Source: Sutterella sp. UBA1442
GTDB taxonomy: Bacteria > Pseudomonadota > Gammaproteobacteria > Burkholderiales > Burkholderiaceae_F
Direction: 5' to 3'
DNA: 11,394 nucleotides
Assembly (NCBI GenBank): GCA_002329575.1
Contig: DCTK01000093.1
Span: forward strand, 57,101 to 68,494
Made by a program: the position numbers and the translations under genes. The notes under the pieces were generated by a model, which was given only the letters and a program-made list of their open reading frames with translations, had not been told where the DNA came from and ran no database searches. Positions 1 to 6,682 of this stretch are shown piece by piece (positions within the stretch are counted from its first letter, which is position 1; each line of letters begins with the position of its first letter).

Positions 1-303
1 CTTCTTCCGTCTCCTGATGAAGCTGAAGATGCTAAGGTTGCATGCCCAGATGCAACACATTTACCGCCCACCAATCTTGGTACTTATGCAGCGCTTTGCA
101 AAGATGCACAAGTTGTCATTGCCAATGACTCCGGTATCAGCCATGTCGCCGCAGCCGTGGGTGCCCGCCAAATTACATTGATCGGCGTTACCGACCCGCG
201 CCGTACCGGGCCTTGGAATCCGAATGCAATTGTGCTAGGTAAGGAAAATGAGTGGCCGACGGAACAACAAGTAATCGACACAATTAACCAATTACTCCAA
301 TAG
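1..303 (+). CDS. GT9 (heptosyltransferase-family) glycosyltransferase, C-terminal end
   Basis: This is the last 100 codons of a gene that begins before the window; reading frame 1 is open from base 1 to the TAG at 301-303. The visible part contains the GT9 signature NDSGISHVAAAVGA, followed by a GVTDPRRTGPW segment. In ADP-heptose:LPS heptosyltransferases (WaaC/WaaF/WaaQ) and relatives, this DSG/DTG...H...A..G block lies in the C-terminal Rossmann domain and helps bind the nucleotide-sugar donor. Family members work on the cytoplasmic face of the inner membrane. Followed after 12 nt by waaL on the same strand, so the two are probably co-transcribed, which fits a role in LPS core building. The acceptor-binding N-terminal half is missing, so I cannot tell WaaC, WaaF and WaaQ types apart and give no symbol. 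Confidence 0.85.
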   Translation, partial: LLPSPDEAEDAKVACPDATHLPPTNLGTYAALCKDAQVVIANDSGISHVAAAVGARQITLIGVTDPRRTGPWNPNAIVLGKENEWPTEQQVIDTINQLLQ

Positions 304-315
304 ATTACAATAGTC

Positions 316-1500
316 ATGCAATTAAATTACAGCGTGCTGCACAAATGGGCAACCGTTGCTCTTTTCTCGGTTGCTTGTTGCTTTTGCTTGTATCTACTCC
401 GTGAAGACTTTTCTTCAGCTACCCGAAAATTGGTGTATGTATTGGGACCTTTGACCATTTTTCTTGGCTACCAAGCAAAAGACAGTGCATTGACGTTTAA
501 AGAAGTTCTTTCTTTCTTTGCGCCCTGGTTTCCTTGGTTTGGTGCAACGTTGCTTTTCATCTGTGCACATGGACTATCGGGTCTTTCAAAACATTTACAC
601 GCTTATATTCTTTTCACCTTACTTTACTTCGGTTTATGGAGTTTTTATATTAAAAGGTCTTTAATCATTGTTGTTTTTACGTTGAACGTTTTTATTCTTT
701 CATTAGGTAGCATTATTAGTATCCTGTGTAACGGCCTTGATGATGGTATTTTTGGGATAAACAAAAATGTAGTGATTCCAGAACTAGCGGCAATAAGTGT
801 TACGTTGTTCGTGCTCTATTGCACTGATTTCCGAGAAATACAATCAAAGTTGCTGAAGTGGCTCATCATAATTACCATTATCGCCAACGTTGTAGCGATT
901 GTCATGAGTGAAGTAAGAACAGCTGTTTTAGTCTATCTGGCAGCCGTACCACTAATGCTAATTTCGGTAGATAAATTGCTATTGAAAAAAGCCCTCTTAA
1001 TACTCATACTATGCTGCATCTGCCTCATTGGTTTGTTCTTATATACCGGACGTATTCAACAGGGGATTAATGACATTTTACTGTTTCAAGCAGGACAGTC
1101 TAATTCTTCCCTTGGTATTAGATTTGAATTGTGGAAATTAGGACTATCTGCATTCTTCGACCATCCAATTTCAGGCTGGGGTCTCTCAGCTTTTCAACGA
1201 ATTATTAATGATGGTTATACTTTCCCCATTGATATCGTCCCCTCACATTTCCATAATGACATGGTAAATTTACTCGTTACTGGCGGCTTGATCTCCTTTT
1301 TCGGTTGGCTTATGACCAACATTTTACTGATCAAAGACGCATGTAACGATTTAGCGAGAGTCACGCTGGTTATTTCTTTTTTTGTGATCGGATTAACAGA
1401 GAATTCATGGGGAGGAAACAACACAGCTTTTTATACTCTCGGTGTCGGTTGGTTGCTACTATATCTTTCTGCTCCCAACAGATCCTCTCCCCATATTTGA
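316..1500 (+). CDS. waaL: O-antigen ligase (WaaL / Wzy_C superfamily)
   Basis: A 394-residue polytopic membrane protein with about ten to twelve hydrophobic segments. The large periplasmic loop typical of the Wzy_C family lies at about residues 245-315. WaaL ligases transfer undecaprenyl-diphosphate-linked O-antigen onto lipid A-core at the periplasmic side of the inner membrane. Visible hallmarks are SEVRTA (Arg201, matching the Arg needed before the loop in enterobacterial WaaL), LGIRFELW (Arg269) in the loop, and PSHFHNDMVNLLVTGG with His313, the likely catalytic His. Length is close to the usual ~400-420. Wzy polymerases share this fold, but neighbouring core genes favour ligase. No clear Shine-Dalgarno precedes the ATG, and the 12-nt gap to the upstream gene suggests translation follows from it. 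The gene ends just before the hairpin at 1509-1549. Confidence 0.85.
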   Translation: MQLNYSVLHKWATVALFSVACCFCLYLLREDFSSATRKLVYVLGPLTIFLGYQAKDSALTFKEVLSFFAPWFPWFGATLLFICAHGLSGLSKHLHAYILFTLLYFGLWSFYIKRSLIIVVFTLNVFILSLGSIISILCNGLDDGIFGINKNVVIPELAAISVTLFVLYCTDFREIQSKLLKWLIIITIIANVVAIVMSEVRTAVLVYLAAVPLMLISVDKLLLKKALLILILCCICLIGLFLYTGRIQQGINDILLFQAGQSNSSLGIRFELWKLGLSAFFDHPISGWGLSAFQRIINDGYTFPIDIVPSHFHNDMVNLLVTGGLISFFGWLMTNILLIKDACNDLARVTLVISFFVIGLTENSWGGNNTAFYTLGVGWLLLYLSAPNRSSPHI

Positions 1501-1508
1501 TTGTTAAT

Positions 1509-1549
1509 GATAATGTTCCCGTGCTTTTCAACAGTGCGGGAACATTATC
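1509..1549. terminator. Long hairpin between convergent genes, probable bidirectional terminator
   Basis: GATAATGTTCCCG (1509-1521) is exactly matched by its reverse complement at 1537-1549, giving 13 perfect base pairs. Two G-T wobbles and one C-G pair extend the stem inward to 16 pairs, leaving a 9-nt loop at 1525-1533. It lies between the waaL stop (1500) and the GT4 stop (1566), which converge. Neither side has a strong T tract, so it may not be a textbook intrinsic terminator; it may instead protect 3' ends or block convergent transcription. Confidence 0.7.
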
Positions 1550-1565
1550 GGTTTCAAGTTAAGCA

Positions 1566-2810
1566 TTAAGGTCGAACGTTTTTATCAGAGTTCACAACAG
1601 AAAGTAGAAGTTTTTCCCATTGCTGCCAAATCACGTCCGGAGAAAAAACCTTCATATCCTCTTTAGCTTGATTACCTAACTGTATGCGTAATGTTTCATT
1701 ACTCATTAATTTTGAAAGACCCAGGGCTAAACCTTCTGGCGTATCTTCACAAAGTACTCCGTTAACCCCGTCGCGTATGAGTGAATTAACAGAGGGACAC
1801 TTTTTACATCCGACTGCAGGGAGTCCGTGAGCCATTGCTTCTGTCAAAGATAACGGGAAACCTTCAGTTCTTGAAGGAAATGCAAAAATAGAGGCATGTT
1901 TTAATTTTTCGTCTACACGATCTGTCTGTCCACAAAGTTTTACACAGGACTCTAAATGATGTTCTTTAATAATTGAGTTGACTAGATTTGTGTACGTAGG
2001 ATTTTGGTAACCACCCCAAATTTGCAGACTCCAATCTGGATATTGATCTTTCAAAAGGGCAAACGCCTGTACCAATAAATGTATTCTTTTTTCTGATGAT
2101 ATTCGCGCAACACAAATAATAACTTTAGAAGAACGATCCGAGAATGACTGAGCTTGTGGGACTGCGTTACCAATAACTTCGACTCGGGATGCATGGGGCA
2201 AAATCCCCGAAATATCAGAAATAAATTCCGGACGAAGGACTTGGATCACTGCGGACTGCTCGACATACGGCCCGAACACTTTCAGTTCTGGATATGACTG
2301 GATATGGCCATGGAACATGCTGATGATCGGTACTTTATCGCCATATAAAAGCTTCAAAATATAGGTCGTTTCTGCTTGAAAAGAAATAAAAACATCAATA
2401 TGCCGCTTCAATAGAGCAGAGCCTATTTTATGCATCATTAAACGGGAAATAGTTTTTGAACGAACAACTACCCGTCTGTGCTTTCTCTTTTGACTATCCC
2501 AATGCAAAGAACTAAGGTTCACAACAAAATTTTTAGATAATAACTTCAAAACCAAGGGGGCTTTCTCTTTATAAGCATTAATTAAAGTCACGGAACTATC
2601 TATAGCAAACCCTGGTTCCCCTTCATTTTTATCGCAACAAACGACCGTTACATTGTGTCCTCTTTTACTAAGAGCATTAGCCATCTCTGAGAAAACCTTC
2701 TCCACTCCCCCTTTCACATTGAAAAAGCGATGCGTATTCACAAGAACAATATTTAAAGGTTGAGTTTTAGAGATTTGGGACTCTGTGCAATTATTGTATT
2801 GCTGTTCCAT
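1566..2810 (-). CDS. GT4-family glycosyltransferase, probably LPS core or O-unit
   Basis: A 414-residue GT-B fold enzyme with all GT4 marks. The N-terminal donor/acceptor cleft motif is KGGVEKVF (residues 33-40). The donor-binding VARISSEKRIHLLVQAF lies at 234-250 with Arg236 and Lys241. The E-x7-E pair is Glu316 and Glu324 in the stretch EGFPLSLTEAMAHGLP. The later DGVNGVLC segment is also typical. GT4 enzymes are retaining transferases using nucleotide-sugars at the cytoplasmic membrane face. The start is supported by an AGGA seven bases before the ATG. It is third in a leftward operon after waaG and the YrbL-like gene (39-nt gap), so a later core or O-antigen sugar is likely. The KRIHLLVQAF style recalls AmsD-like and PglH-like transferases; donor and acceptor cannot be read from sequence. 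Confidence 0.88.
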   Translation of the reverse strand: MEQQYNNCTESQISKTQPLNIVLVNTHRFFNVKGGVEKVFSEMANALSKRGHNVTVVCCDKNEGEPGFAIDSSVTLINAYKEKAPLVLKLLSKNFVVNLSSLHWDSQKRKHRRVVVRSKTISRLMMHKIGSALLKRHIDVFISFQAETTYILKLLYGDKVPIISMFHGHIQSYPELKVFGPYVEQSAVIQVLRPEFISDISGILPHASRVEVIGNAVPQAQSFSDRSSKVIICVARISSEKRIHLLVQAFALLKDQYPDWSLQIWGGYQNPTYTNLVNSIIKEHHLESCVKLCGQTDRVDEKLKHASIFAFPSRTEGFPLSLTEAMAHGLPAVGCKKCPSVNSLIRDGVNGVLCEDTPEGLALGLSKLMSNETLRIQLGNQAKEDMKVFSPDVIWQQWEKLLLSVVNSDKNVRP

Positions 2811-2849
2811 ATTACGTTCCTAAGCTAAAAGCTTCGAAAGTTAAACAAT

Positions 2850-3455
2850 CTAACCCTTGCTTTTAAAGGAAGAAAGACCTAACTTCACTTTAACATCAGG
2901 TCGACGTCTCAAAAACTTTTCCCACTGACGTTTGATTTTTAATCGCCCGAAAAAAGAACAATATTGGGGCAGGGGGATTAATTCTGGAGACCCAAAACCG
3001 TCAATGAAAACAAGTCTCTTTATTTTATTTTTGCTATCAAATATCAATAAAATATTATTAGGGTGAATATCTGAAATAATTACATTATGTTTGAGCATCA
3101 GAGCATAAGCTTCTTCCAATTTCTCTTTAATTTCCAAGAGACATTCAGGACTTCTATCTTCTTGAAGATAAACCTCCAGTAGGATCGCATTGTCATTTTG
3201 CTCAGACCAACTTAAACATTCCTGCTCAAACCCAACATAGTCCCCCTGCTCAAAACTGCCGAAATATTTTGGGATGATTGGTAAATCGCCTTGACCAGAT
3301 TTTTTCAGACTTTCAAAATACTTAATCTCTCGTTTAGTTTGCACACAAGAGGCTTTATGACTCACCTTGAAACAAGTCGCTGGATTAGAGAGGTTTTCAT
3401 AGACCTCTCGCTCTCCGCCTTTTCCCAGTAATGCTCCGAATTTGCGTTCTGACAT
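2850..3455 (-). CDS. YrbL-family small kinase-like protein in the LPS core operon
   Basis: A 201-residue protein resembling E. coli YrbL (PhoP_reg family). Shared landmarks are a glycine-rich LLGKGGEREVY (9-19), Lys30 in CFKV (position of the ATP-binding Lys), REIKYF (42-47), IPKYFGS (61-67), IISDIHPNNILL (126-137) with Asp129 and Asn134 in catalytic-loop positions, and FIDGFGSPELIPL (150-162) where DFG would fall. The basic tail RLKIKRQWEKFLRRRP also matches. It is therefore a minimal protein-kinase-like fold with a nearly complete set of polar catalytic residues, without membrane segments. It lies 15 nt after waaG and 39 nt before the GT4 gene, with GGAG eight bases before its ATG. By context it may phosphorylate an LPS core sugar, as WaaY does, but YrbL itself has no established substrate, so this is inference. 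Confidence 0.82.
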   Translation of the reverse strand: MSERKFGALLGKGGEREVYENLSNPATCFKVSHKASCVQTKREIKYFESLKKSGQGDLPIIPKYFGSFEQGDYVGFEQECLSWSEQNDNAILLEVYLQEDRSPECLLEIKEKLEEAYALMLKHNVIISDIHPNNILLIFDSKNKIKRLVFIDGFGSPELIPLPQYCSFFGRLKIKRQWEKFLRRRPDVKVKLGLSSFKSKG

Positions 3456-3470
3456 TAGCCCATCTCCCGT

Positions 3471-4607
3471 CTATTGAGCTTTAACTGACAAAATAACGTC
3501 TGCCGCTTGCGTTACCATCGAATAGATATTCGCTTCTTTAGAGAACTTTATGCCGTTTTCACGGCAGATCATGCGCAAAGAACGATCTTTGACAAAGCGA
3601 AGCAGGTTTTCATTAAAAACTTCTTGGTTAAAGGGTTCCTGCACGACAGCTCCACATTTAGCCTCTTCCACATAATGAGCATACCCACAAGTTCCAGAAA
3701 CGATAGCCGGTAGTCCCGCAATAATTGCTTCTAAAATCACCGTCCCGGTATTTTCTCGATAAGCGGGATGGAGGAAAACATCGCTAGCAACCATGATCTT
3801 GGCCACATCATCTCGAGCTCCCAGTACGCGAATCTGGCTAGTAAGACCTAAAGTCTTTGCTTCAGAGAGCACTGCGTCCGCCTTATCTTGTCCAACGACA
3901 AGCAATAACACTTTGTCCTTTAATGGCTGAGGCAAAGATGCTATAGCTTTAAGAGAACGATCAACACCCTTTAGCTTATAGTTTGAACCCACCTGTAATA
4001 ATACGATTTGCTCTTGAGATATCTCCAGCTGACTTCTTAATTTTTCGACTTGAGCATCAGTGATATCTCCTCTCATTCGATCCTTAGATATCCCAGGTGG
4101 CAAGAGTACAAAACGCTCCGGCTCTGTGCCGTAATGTATCTGGTAATGCTTAATTTCTTTTTCTGAAATCATTAAGAGCTTTGTTTTCTGCCCCTTATTG
4201 AACACAGCGCTTTCATAATTGACATAGTGCTTATAGCGAGGGGTCAATCGATAGAAAAATCCGTACAGACCCTTTTTCTCCTGGGAAACTTTGTGCTCAT
4301 AGCAAACATCCGCCCCATAGTAAACATCGAGCCCAGGCATACGATTAAAGCCCACAACGATGTCACAAGGTTTTTCTTTTAAATGTTTAAGCACCCAATT
4401 TGTGTACTGCAGGCCTCGACCATGATTAGTAGAAGCATCTGTGGGAACGTAAACGATATCGAAGGAACTCGGCTTTTCACCTTGCCAATCTGAAACATAC
4501 ACGCGAACCTGATGACCACGGCTTTCAACCTCTTGGGCTATGCGCAGAAAGTCACGCTGTAGCCCTCCATAAGGGAAATACTTAAACAAACAAAAAGCTA
4601 CCAGCAT
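3471..4607 (-). CDS. waaG: LPS core glucosyltransferase I (WaaG/RfaG)
   Basis: A 378-residue GT4 enzyme that closely follows E. coli WaaG (374 residues) from its first residue. MLVAFCLFKYFPYGGLQRDF matches the family start, and GFNRMPGLDVYYGADVCY (86-103), KHYVNYE (126-132), LLQVGSNYKLKGVDRS (203-218) and the LHPAYRE/E-x7-E block (Glu285 and Glu293) all align. WaaG adds the first outer-core glucose from UDP-glucose to heptose II on the cytoplasmic face of the inner membrane. A GAGG four bases before the ATG supports this start. It heads a leftward operon with the YrbL-like and GT4 genes and is divergent from waaP across a 95-bp gap. In a non-enteric host the exact sugar could differ, but the fold and family are clear. 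Confidence 0.95.
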   Translation of the reverse strand: MLVAFCLFKYFPYGGLQRDFLRIAQEVESRGHQVRVYVSDWQGEKPSSFDIVYVPTDASTNHGRGLQYTNWVLKHLKEKPCDIVVGFNRMPGLDVYYGADVCYEHKVSQEKKGLYGFFYRLTPRYKHYVNYESAVFNKGQKTKLLMISEKEIKHYQIHYGTEPERFVLLPPGISKDRMRGDITDAQVEKLRSQLEISQEQIVLLQVGSNYKLKGVDRSLKAIASLPQPLKDKVLLLVVGQDKADAVLSEAKTLGLTSQIRVLGARDDVAKIMVASDVFLHPAYRENTGTVILEAIIAGLPAIVSGTCGYAHYVEEAKCGAVVQEPFNQEVFNENLLRFVKDRSLRMICRENGIKFSKEANIYSMVTQAADVILSVKAQ

Positions 4608-4623
4608 AAATCCTCAATCAAAT

Positions 4624-4652
4624 CAAAGAAAAAAGCGCAAAATTTCCGTCAA
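4624..4652 (-). promoter_or_regulatory. Candidate promoter for the waaG operon
   Basis: On the minus strand TTGACG (4652-4647) matches five of six bases of a sigma-70 -35 box. The corresponding -10 position, 16-17 bases further on, is only TTCTTT-like, so the match is weak. The start site would fall just ahead of the waaG Shine-Dalgarno. The element overlaps the -35 zone of the oppositely directed waaP promoter. Confidence 0.3.
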
Positions 4653-4679
4653 AACAGATGCTTGATTATAATTCATCCA
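4644..4679 (+). promoter_or_regulatory. Promoter for waaP and the CgtA-like gene
   Basis: A perfect TATAAT sits at 4667-4672. The -35 position (TTCCGT at 4644-4649, 17-bp spacing) is poor, so the promoter may rely on its -10 or on an activator. Transcription would start near 4679, downstream of the ATG at 4658 and about 24 nt before the ATG at 4703. This supports 4703 as the true waaP start. Confidence 0.55.
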
Positions 4680-4702
4680 TACTCACTTTTTATCCAAAAT
4701 CA

Positions 4703-5503
4703 ATGATTATCCTGCGTTCTCCTTTCGATAAAGCCTGGGAAAACAAAGATCCCTTTGAAGAAATTCTTCTTCTGGGCGGTACAAGTTACCGTTCCGTCAA
4801 AACTCGTGAAACCTCTCGTTTTGACTTCATGGGGAAAAGTTACTTTATTAAGTATCACGAAGGAACGACTCTCACAGAGATCATTAAGAATCTGATTACA
4901 TTTAAGTTACCTGTCATCGGCGCTGATCAGGAGTGGGCTGCAATTCATCATTTAAAGGATCATGGCGTGGACACTATGGTTGGTGTAGCTTTTGGCTCCA
5001 AAGGATGGAATCCTTTAACTCGCCAATCATTTCTAATTACTGAAGATCTTTCGCCCGTTGAACCGCTGGACGCATTTTTTCAATCTCCTCGAGGGAAAAG
5101 TCTTTCTTTTGAAAATAAGCAACGCATATTGAAGAGAGTTGCTGAAATGACTCGCAAAATGCATTTAAGCGGTCTCAATCATCGTGATTGCTATTTGTGT
5201 CACTACATGCTTGATACTTCGAGAAATTTAGAAGATGAATTAAAAATTTCCATTATCGACCTACATCGCGCACAAATCCGTCATCGAGTCCCTAAACGCT
5301 GGCGCGACAAGGATTTAATCGGATTGTATTTTTCTTCTCTAGACCTGGGATTTACTCAACGCGATATCTATCGATTTTTAAAAAATTATTTTCAAATGCC
5401 GCTTCGCAAGATTTTTGCTGAAGAAAAAGAGTTAATGATTAATGCTCGAAAACGAGTCTTGAAAATCCAAGCGCATACTGACAAACTGTATGCAAAACCT
5501 TAG
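4703..5503 (+). CDS. waaP: LPS core heptose I kinase (WaaP/RfaP)
   Basis: A 266-residue cytoplasmic kinase, almost the length of E. coli WaaP (265), that phosphorylates heptose I of the inner core using ATP. Matching landmarks are KDPFEE (15-20), RFDFMGKSYFIKYHEGTTL with Lys50 as the ATP-binding Lys, EIIKNLITFKLPVIGAD (59-75), VDTMVGVAFG (89-98), NPLTR, ITEDL, the catalytic loop NHRDCYLCHY with Asp162, IIDLHRAQIR with metal-binding Asp186, and RWRDKDLIGLYFSS. The frame stays open back to an ATG at 4658, but family alignment begins at the ATG at 4703 and a TATAAT lies between the two, so I chose 4703. Neither ATG has a clear Shine-Dalgarno. First of two rightward genes; divergent from waaG. 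Core phosphates bind divalent cations and are key to outer-membrane integrity and polymyxin tolerance. Confidence 0.95.
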   Translation: MIILRSPFDKAWENKDPFEEILLLGGTSYRSVKTRETSRFDFMGKSYFIKYHEGTTLTEIIKNLITFKLPVIGADQEWAAIHHLKDHGVDTMVGVAFGSKGWNPLTRQSFLITEDLSPVEPLDAFFQSPRGKSLSFENKQRILKRVAEMTRKMHLSGLNHRDCYLCHYMLDTSRNLEDELKISIIDLHRAQIRHRVPKRWRDKDLIGLYFSSLDLGFTQRDIYRFLKNYFQMPLRKIFAEEKELMINARKRVLKIQAHTDKLYAKP

Positions 5504-5544
5504 AATCGAAATCAAGTAATCCATTTAAATATCGGGGTTGTTGT

Positions 5545-6468
5545 ATGAATTACCATACGAAAAACTTTCTCTTGAAGACCTTTTATCATCTCTGGCCCAA
5601 AATTATTTTCCCAAAAGCACGAGAACACTTTAAGTGGAATGCTCGAAGAGTCACTGTTGATCAAAGAAAACAAGAAATGGGAAATGATGGAGGGGATAGC
5701 CTCAAGAAAGTTGACCCCTACGCGTTCATCAGAGTCAAAAATGAACGTCGAACTTTATTAACATCACTAAACAGCATTCTCCCTGCAATAAAAAAGGGGG
5801 TTATTGCTTATAACATTGCTCCAGGTGAGGAAACAGACGGCAGTGAAAAGCTCATTGAACAATTTTGTCGCGAAAACCCCGGCTTTATACCGTTCCACTA
5901 CCCATATCACGTAGAACCGCCAAATTCCCCAAAATATGCAACTGGAGAATTGGCATTCGAAAATACTTTAGGGGGCTATTACCAAGCAACGTTGGAGCAA
6001 ATCCCTAAGAATGAGTGGCTGATTAAAATTGATGTTGATGAACTTTTTTTACCACAAGTTCTCGCACACTCTTTCTCTATTCCGAAAACTGAACAAGACA
6101 TTGTTATTTATTCAAGATTAGATGTCGTCCGAACGAGTACCGGCCAAATTAAGATAGAACGCTATTTGAGATCCGGTGATCAATGGCTAATTTTCAATAA
6201 AGACCTGAGATTTGAAAATGTTGTCCGTAAACGCAAGGATGGTTCATTGTTTGCCTGTGAACACCTGATCAAGGACAATAGTCAGATCCCCTATTCTCCT
6301 GAGTGTTCAATTCTTCATTTCATGTATGAAAAACAATCTCGTGAATATAAGGGTGATCTTTCTAAACTTGAGAACTTAGAAGATTTTCTCAAGCGAGCCG
6401 ATCCTTCTGAATTTTCCGATGAACTGTTGACGCTTCGAGACATGGCTGAGCATTTTGAAAAAACGTAA
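5545..6468 (+). CDS. CgtA-family (beta-1,4-N-acetylgalactosaminyltransferase-like) glycosyltransferase
   Basis: A 307-residue protein resembling Campylobacter jejuni CgtA, the lipooligosaccharide GalNAc transferase that makes GM2-like ganglioside mimics. Shared blocks are YAFIRVKNERRTLLTSLNSI (59-78; CgtA has WAFIRVKNE), PAIKKGVIAYN followed by TDGSEKLIEQFC, PGFIPFHYPY (112-121), and IPKNEWLIKIDVDELF (153-168) with the metal/nucleotide-binding DVD at 163-165, then DIVIYSRLDV. It carries a short insertion (IAPGEE) where CgtA runs straight from YN to DCTDGS, and its C-terminal third diverges. A GGGG about eight bases before the ATG supports the start, and waaP ends 41 nt upstream, so the two form one unit. 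Function as a cytoplasmic transferase adding a hexosamine or hexose to the core is inferred; the exact sugar and linkage are unknown. No sialic-acid gene is visible in the window. Confidence 0.8.
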   Translation: MNYHTKNFLLKTFYHLWPKIIFPKAREHFKWNARRVTVDQRKQEMGNDGGDSLKKVDPYAFIRVKNERRTLLTSLNSILPAIKKGVIAYNIAPGEETDGSEKLIEQFCRENPGFIPFHYPYHVEPPNSPKYATGELAFENTLGGYYQATLEQIPKNEWLIKIDVDELFLPQVLAHSFSIPKTEQDIVIYSRLDVVRTSTGQIKIERYLRSGDQWLIFNKDLRFENVVRKRKDGSLFACEHLIKDNSQIPYSPECSILHFMYEKQSREYKGDLSKLENLEDFLKRADPSEFSDELLTLRDMAEHFEKT

Positions 6469-6522
6469 ATCTCTCAAAACATGACAGCTTCATCAACACA
6501 ATGAAGACTATCAATCATAAAT

Positions 6523-6531
6523 GGGGGGGGG
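6523..6531 (+). repeat. Poly-G tract of nine
   Basis: Nine consecutive G residues directly follow AT, so the tract begins with the G of an ATG codon at 6521. Tracts of this length are prone to slipped-strand mispairing, the basis of phase variation in LPS genes of Campylobacter, Neisseria and others. It starts 55 nt after the CgtA-like stop, not inside a recognisable gene, so any effect would be on a short frame, RNA structure or termination. Confidence 0.9.
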
Positions 6532-6545
6532 CAATCCAGCCCCTC
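6526..6545. other. GC hairpin containing the poly-G tract
   Basis: The end of the G9 run plus C6532 pairs with GCCCCTC (6539-6545) around the loop AATCCA, giving seven pairs with one G-T wobble. There is no T tract on either side, so it is a weak candidate as an intrinsic terminator for the waaP unit. Changes in G number would alter the register of the stem. Confidence 0.4.
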
Positions 6546-6653
6546 ACCATTATTCACAGGTATACCATTCAGCTTCGTATCCTATCATCAAGCTTAAATT
6601 CGGTTTAACGACTTCTATACATCAAACGATGAACACTACTCCAAAAGAAATAC

Positions 6654-6682
6654 AAAAAAAAAGAAAAGTTCTCGCTCTTTCT
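6654..6682 (-). terminator. Weak candidate terminator for dnaE
   Basis: On the minus strand AGAAAG (6682-6677), overlapping the dnaE stop codon, can pair with CTTTTCT (6668-6662) with one bulge and an 8-nt loop. It is followed by a run of T residues (complement of the A9 tract 6654-6662). The stem is short and A/T-rich, so termination strength is doubtful. Confidence 0.3.

Larger units (their letters stand above)
6469..6680. other. Non-coding gap between convergent cgtA-like and dnaE genes
   Basis: This 212-bp stretch lies between two convergent stops. I see no protein family in any frame: reading frames are short and give low-complexity or unfamiliar peptides. It holds a G9 tract (6523-6531) at the base of a GC hairpin and an A9 tract (6654-6662). 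It may house 3' ends of both genes or be the remains of a lost gene. Confidence 0.6.

Noticed and set aside
2822..2834. Small inverted repeat AAGCT-AAA-AGCTT between the GT4 and YrbL-like genes
   Set aside because: Five pairs with a 3-nt loop, A/T-rich and inside an operon; too weak to call a terminator or attenuator.
4658..4702. N-terminal 15-residue extension of waaP
   Set aside because: Not family-like and contains the probable -10 box; start moved to 4703.
6501..6608. 35-codon + strand frame across the poly-G tract (MKTINHKWGG...)
   Set aside because: Too short, no ribosome site, no family resemblance; probably chance.
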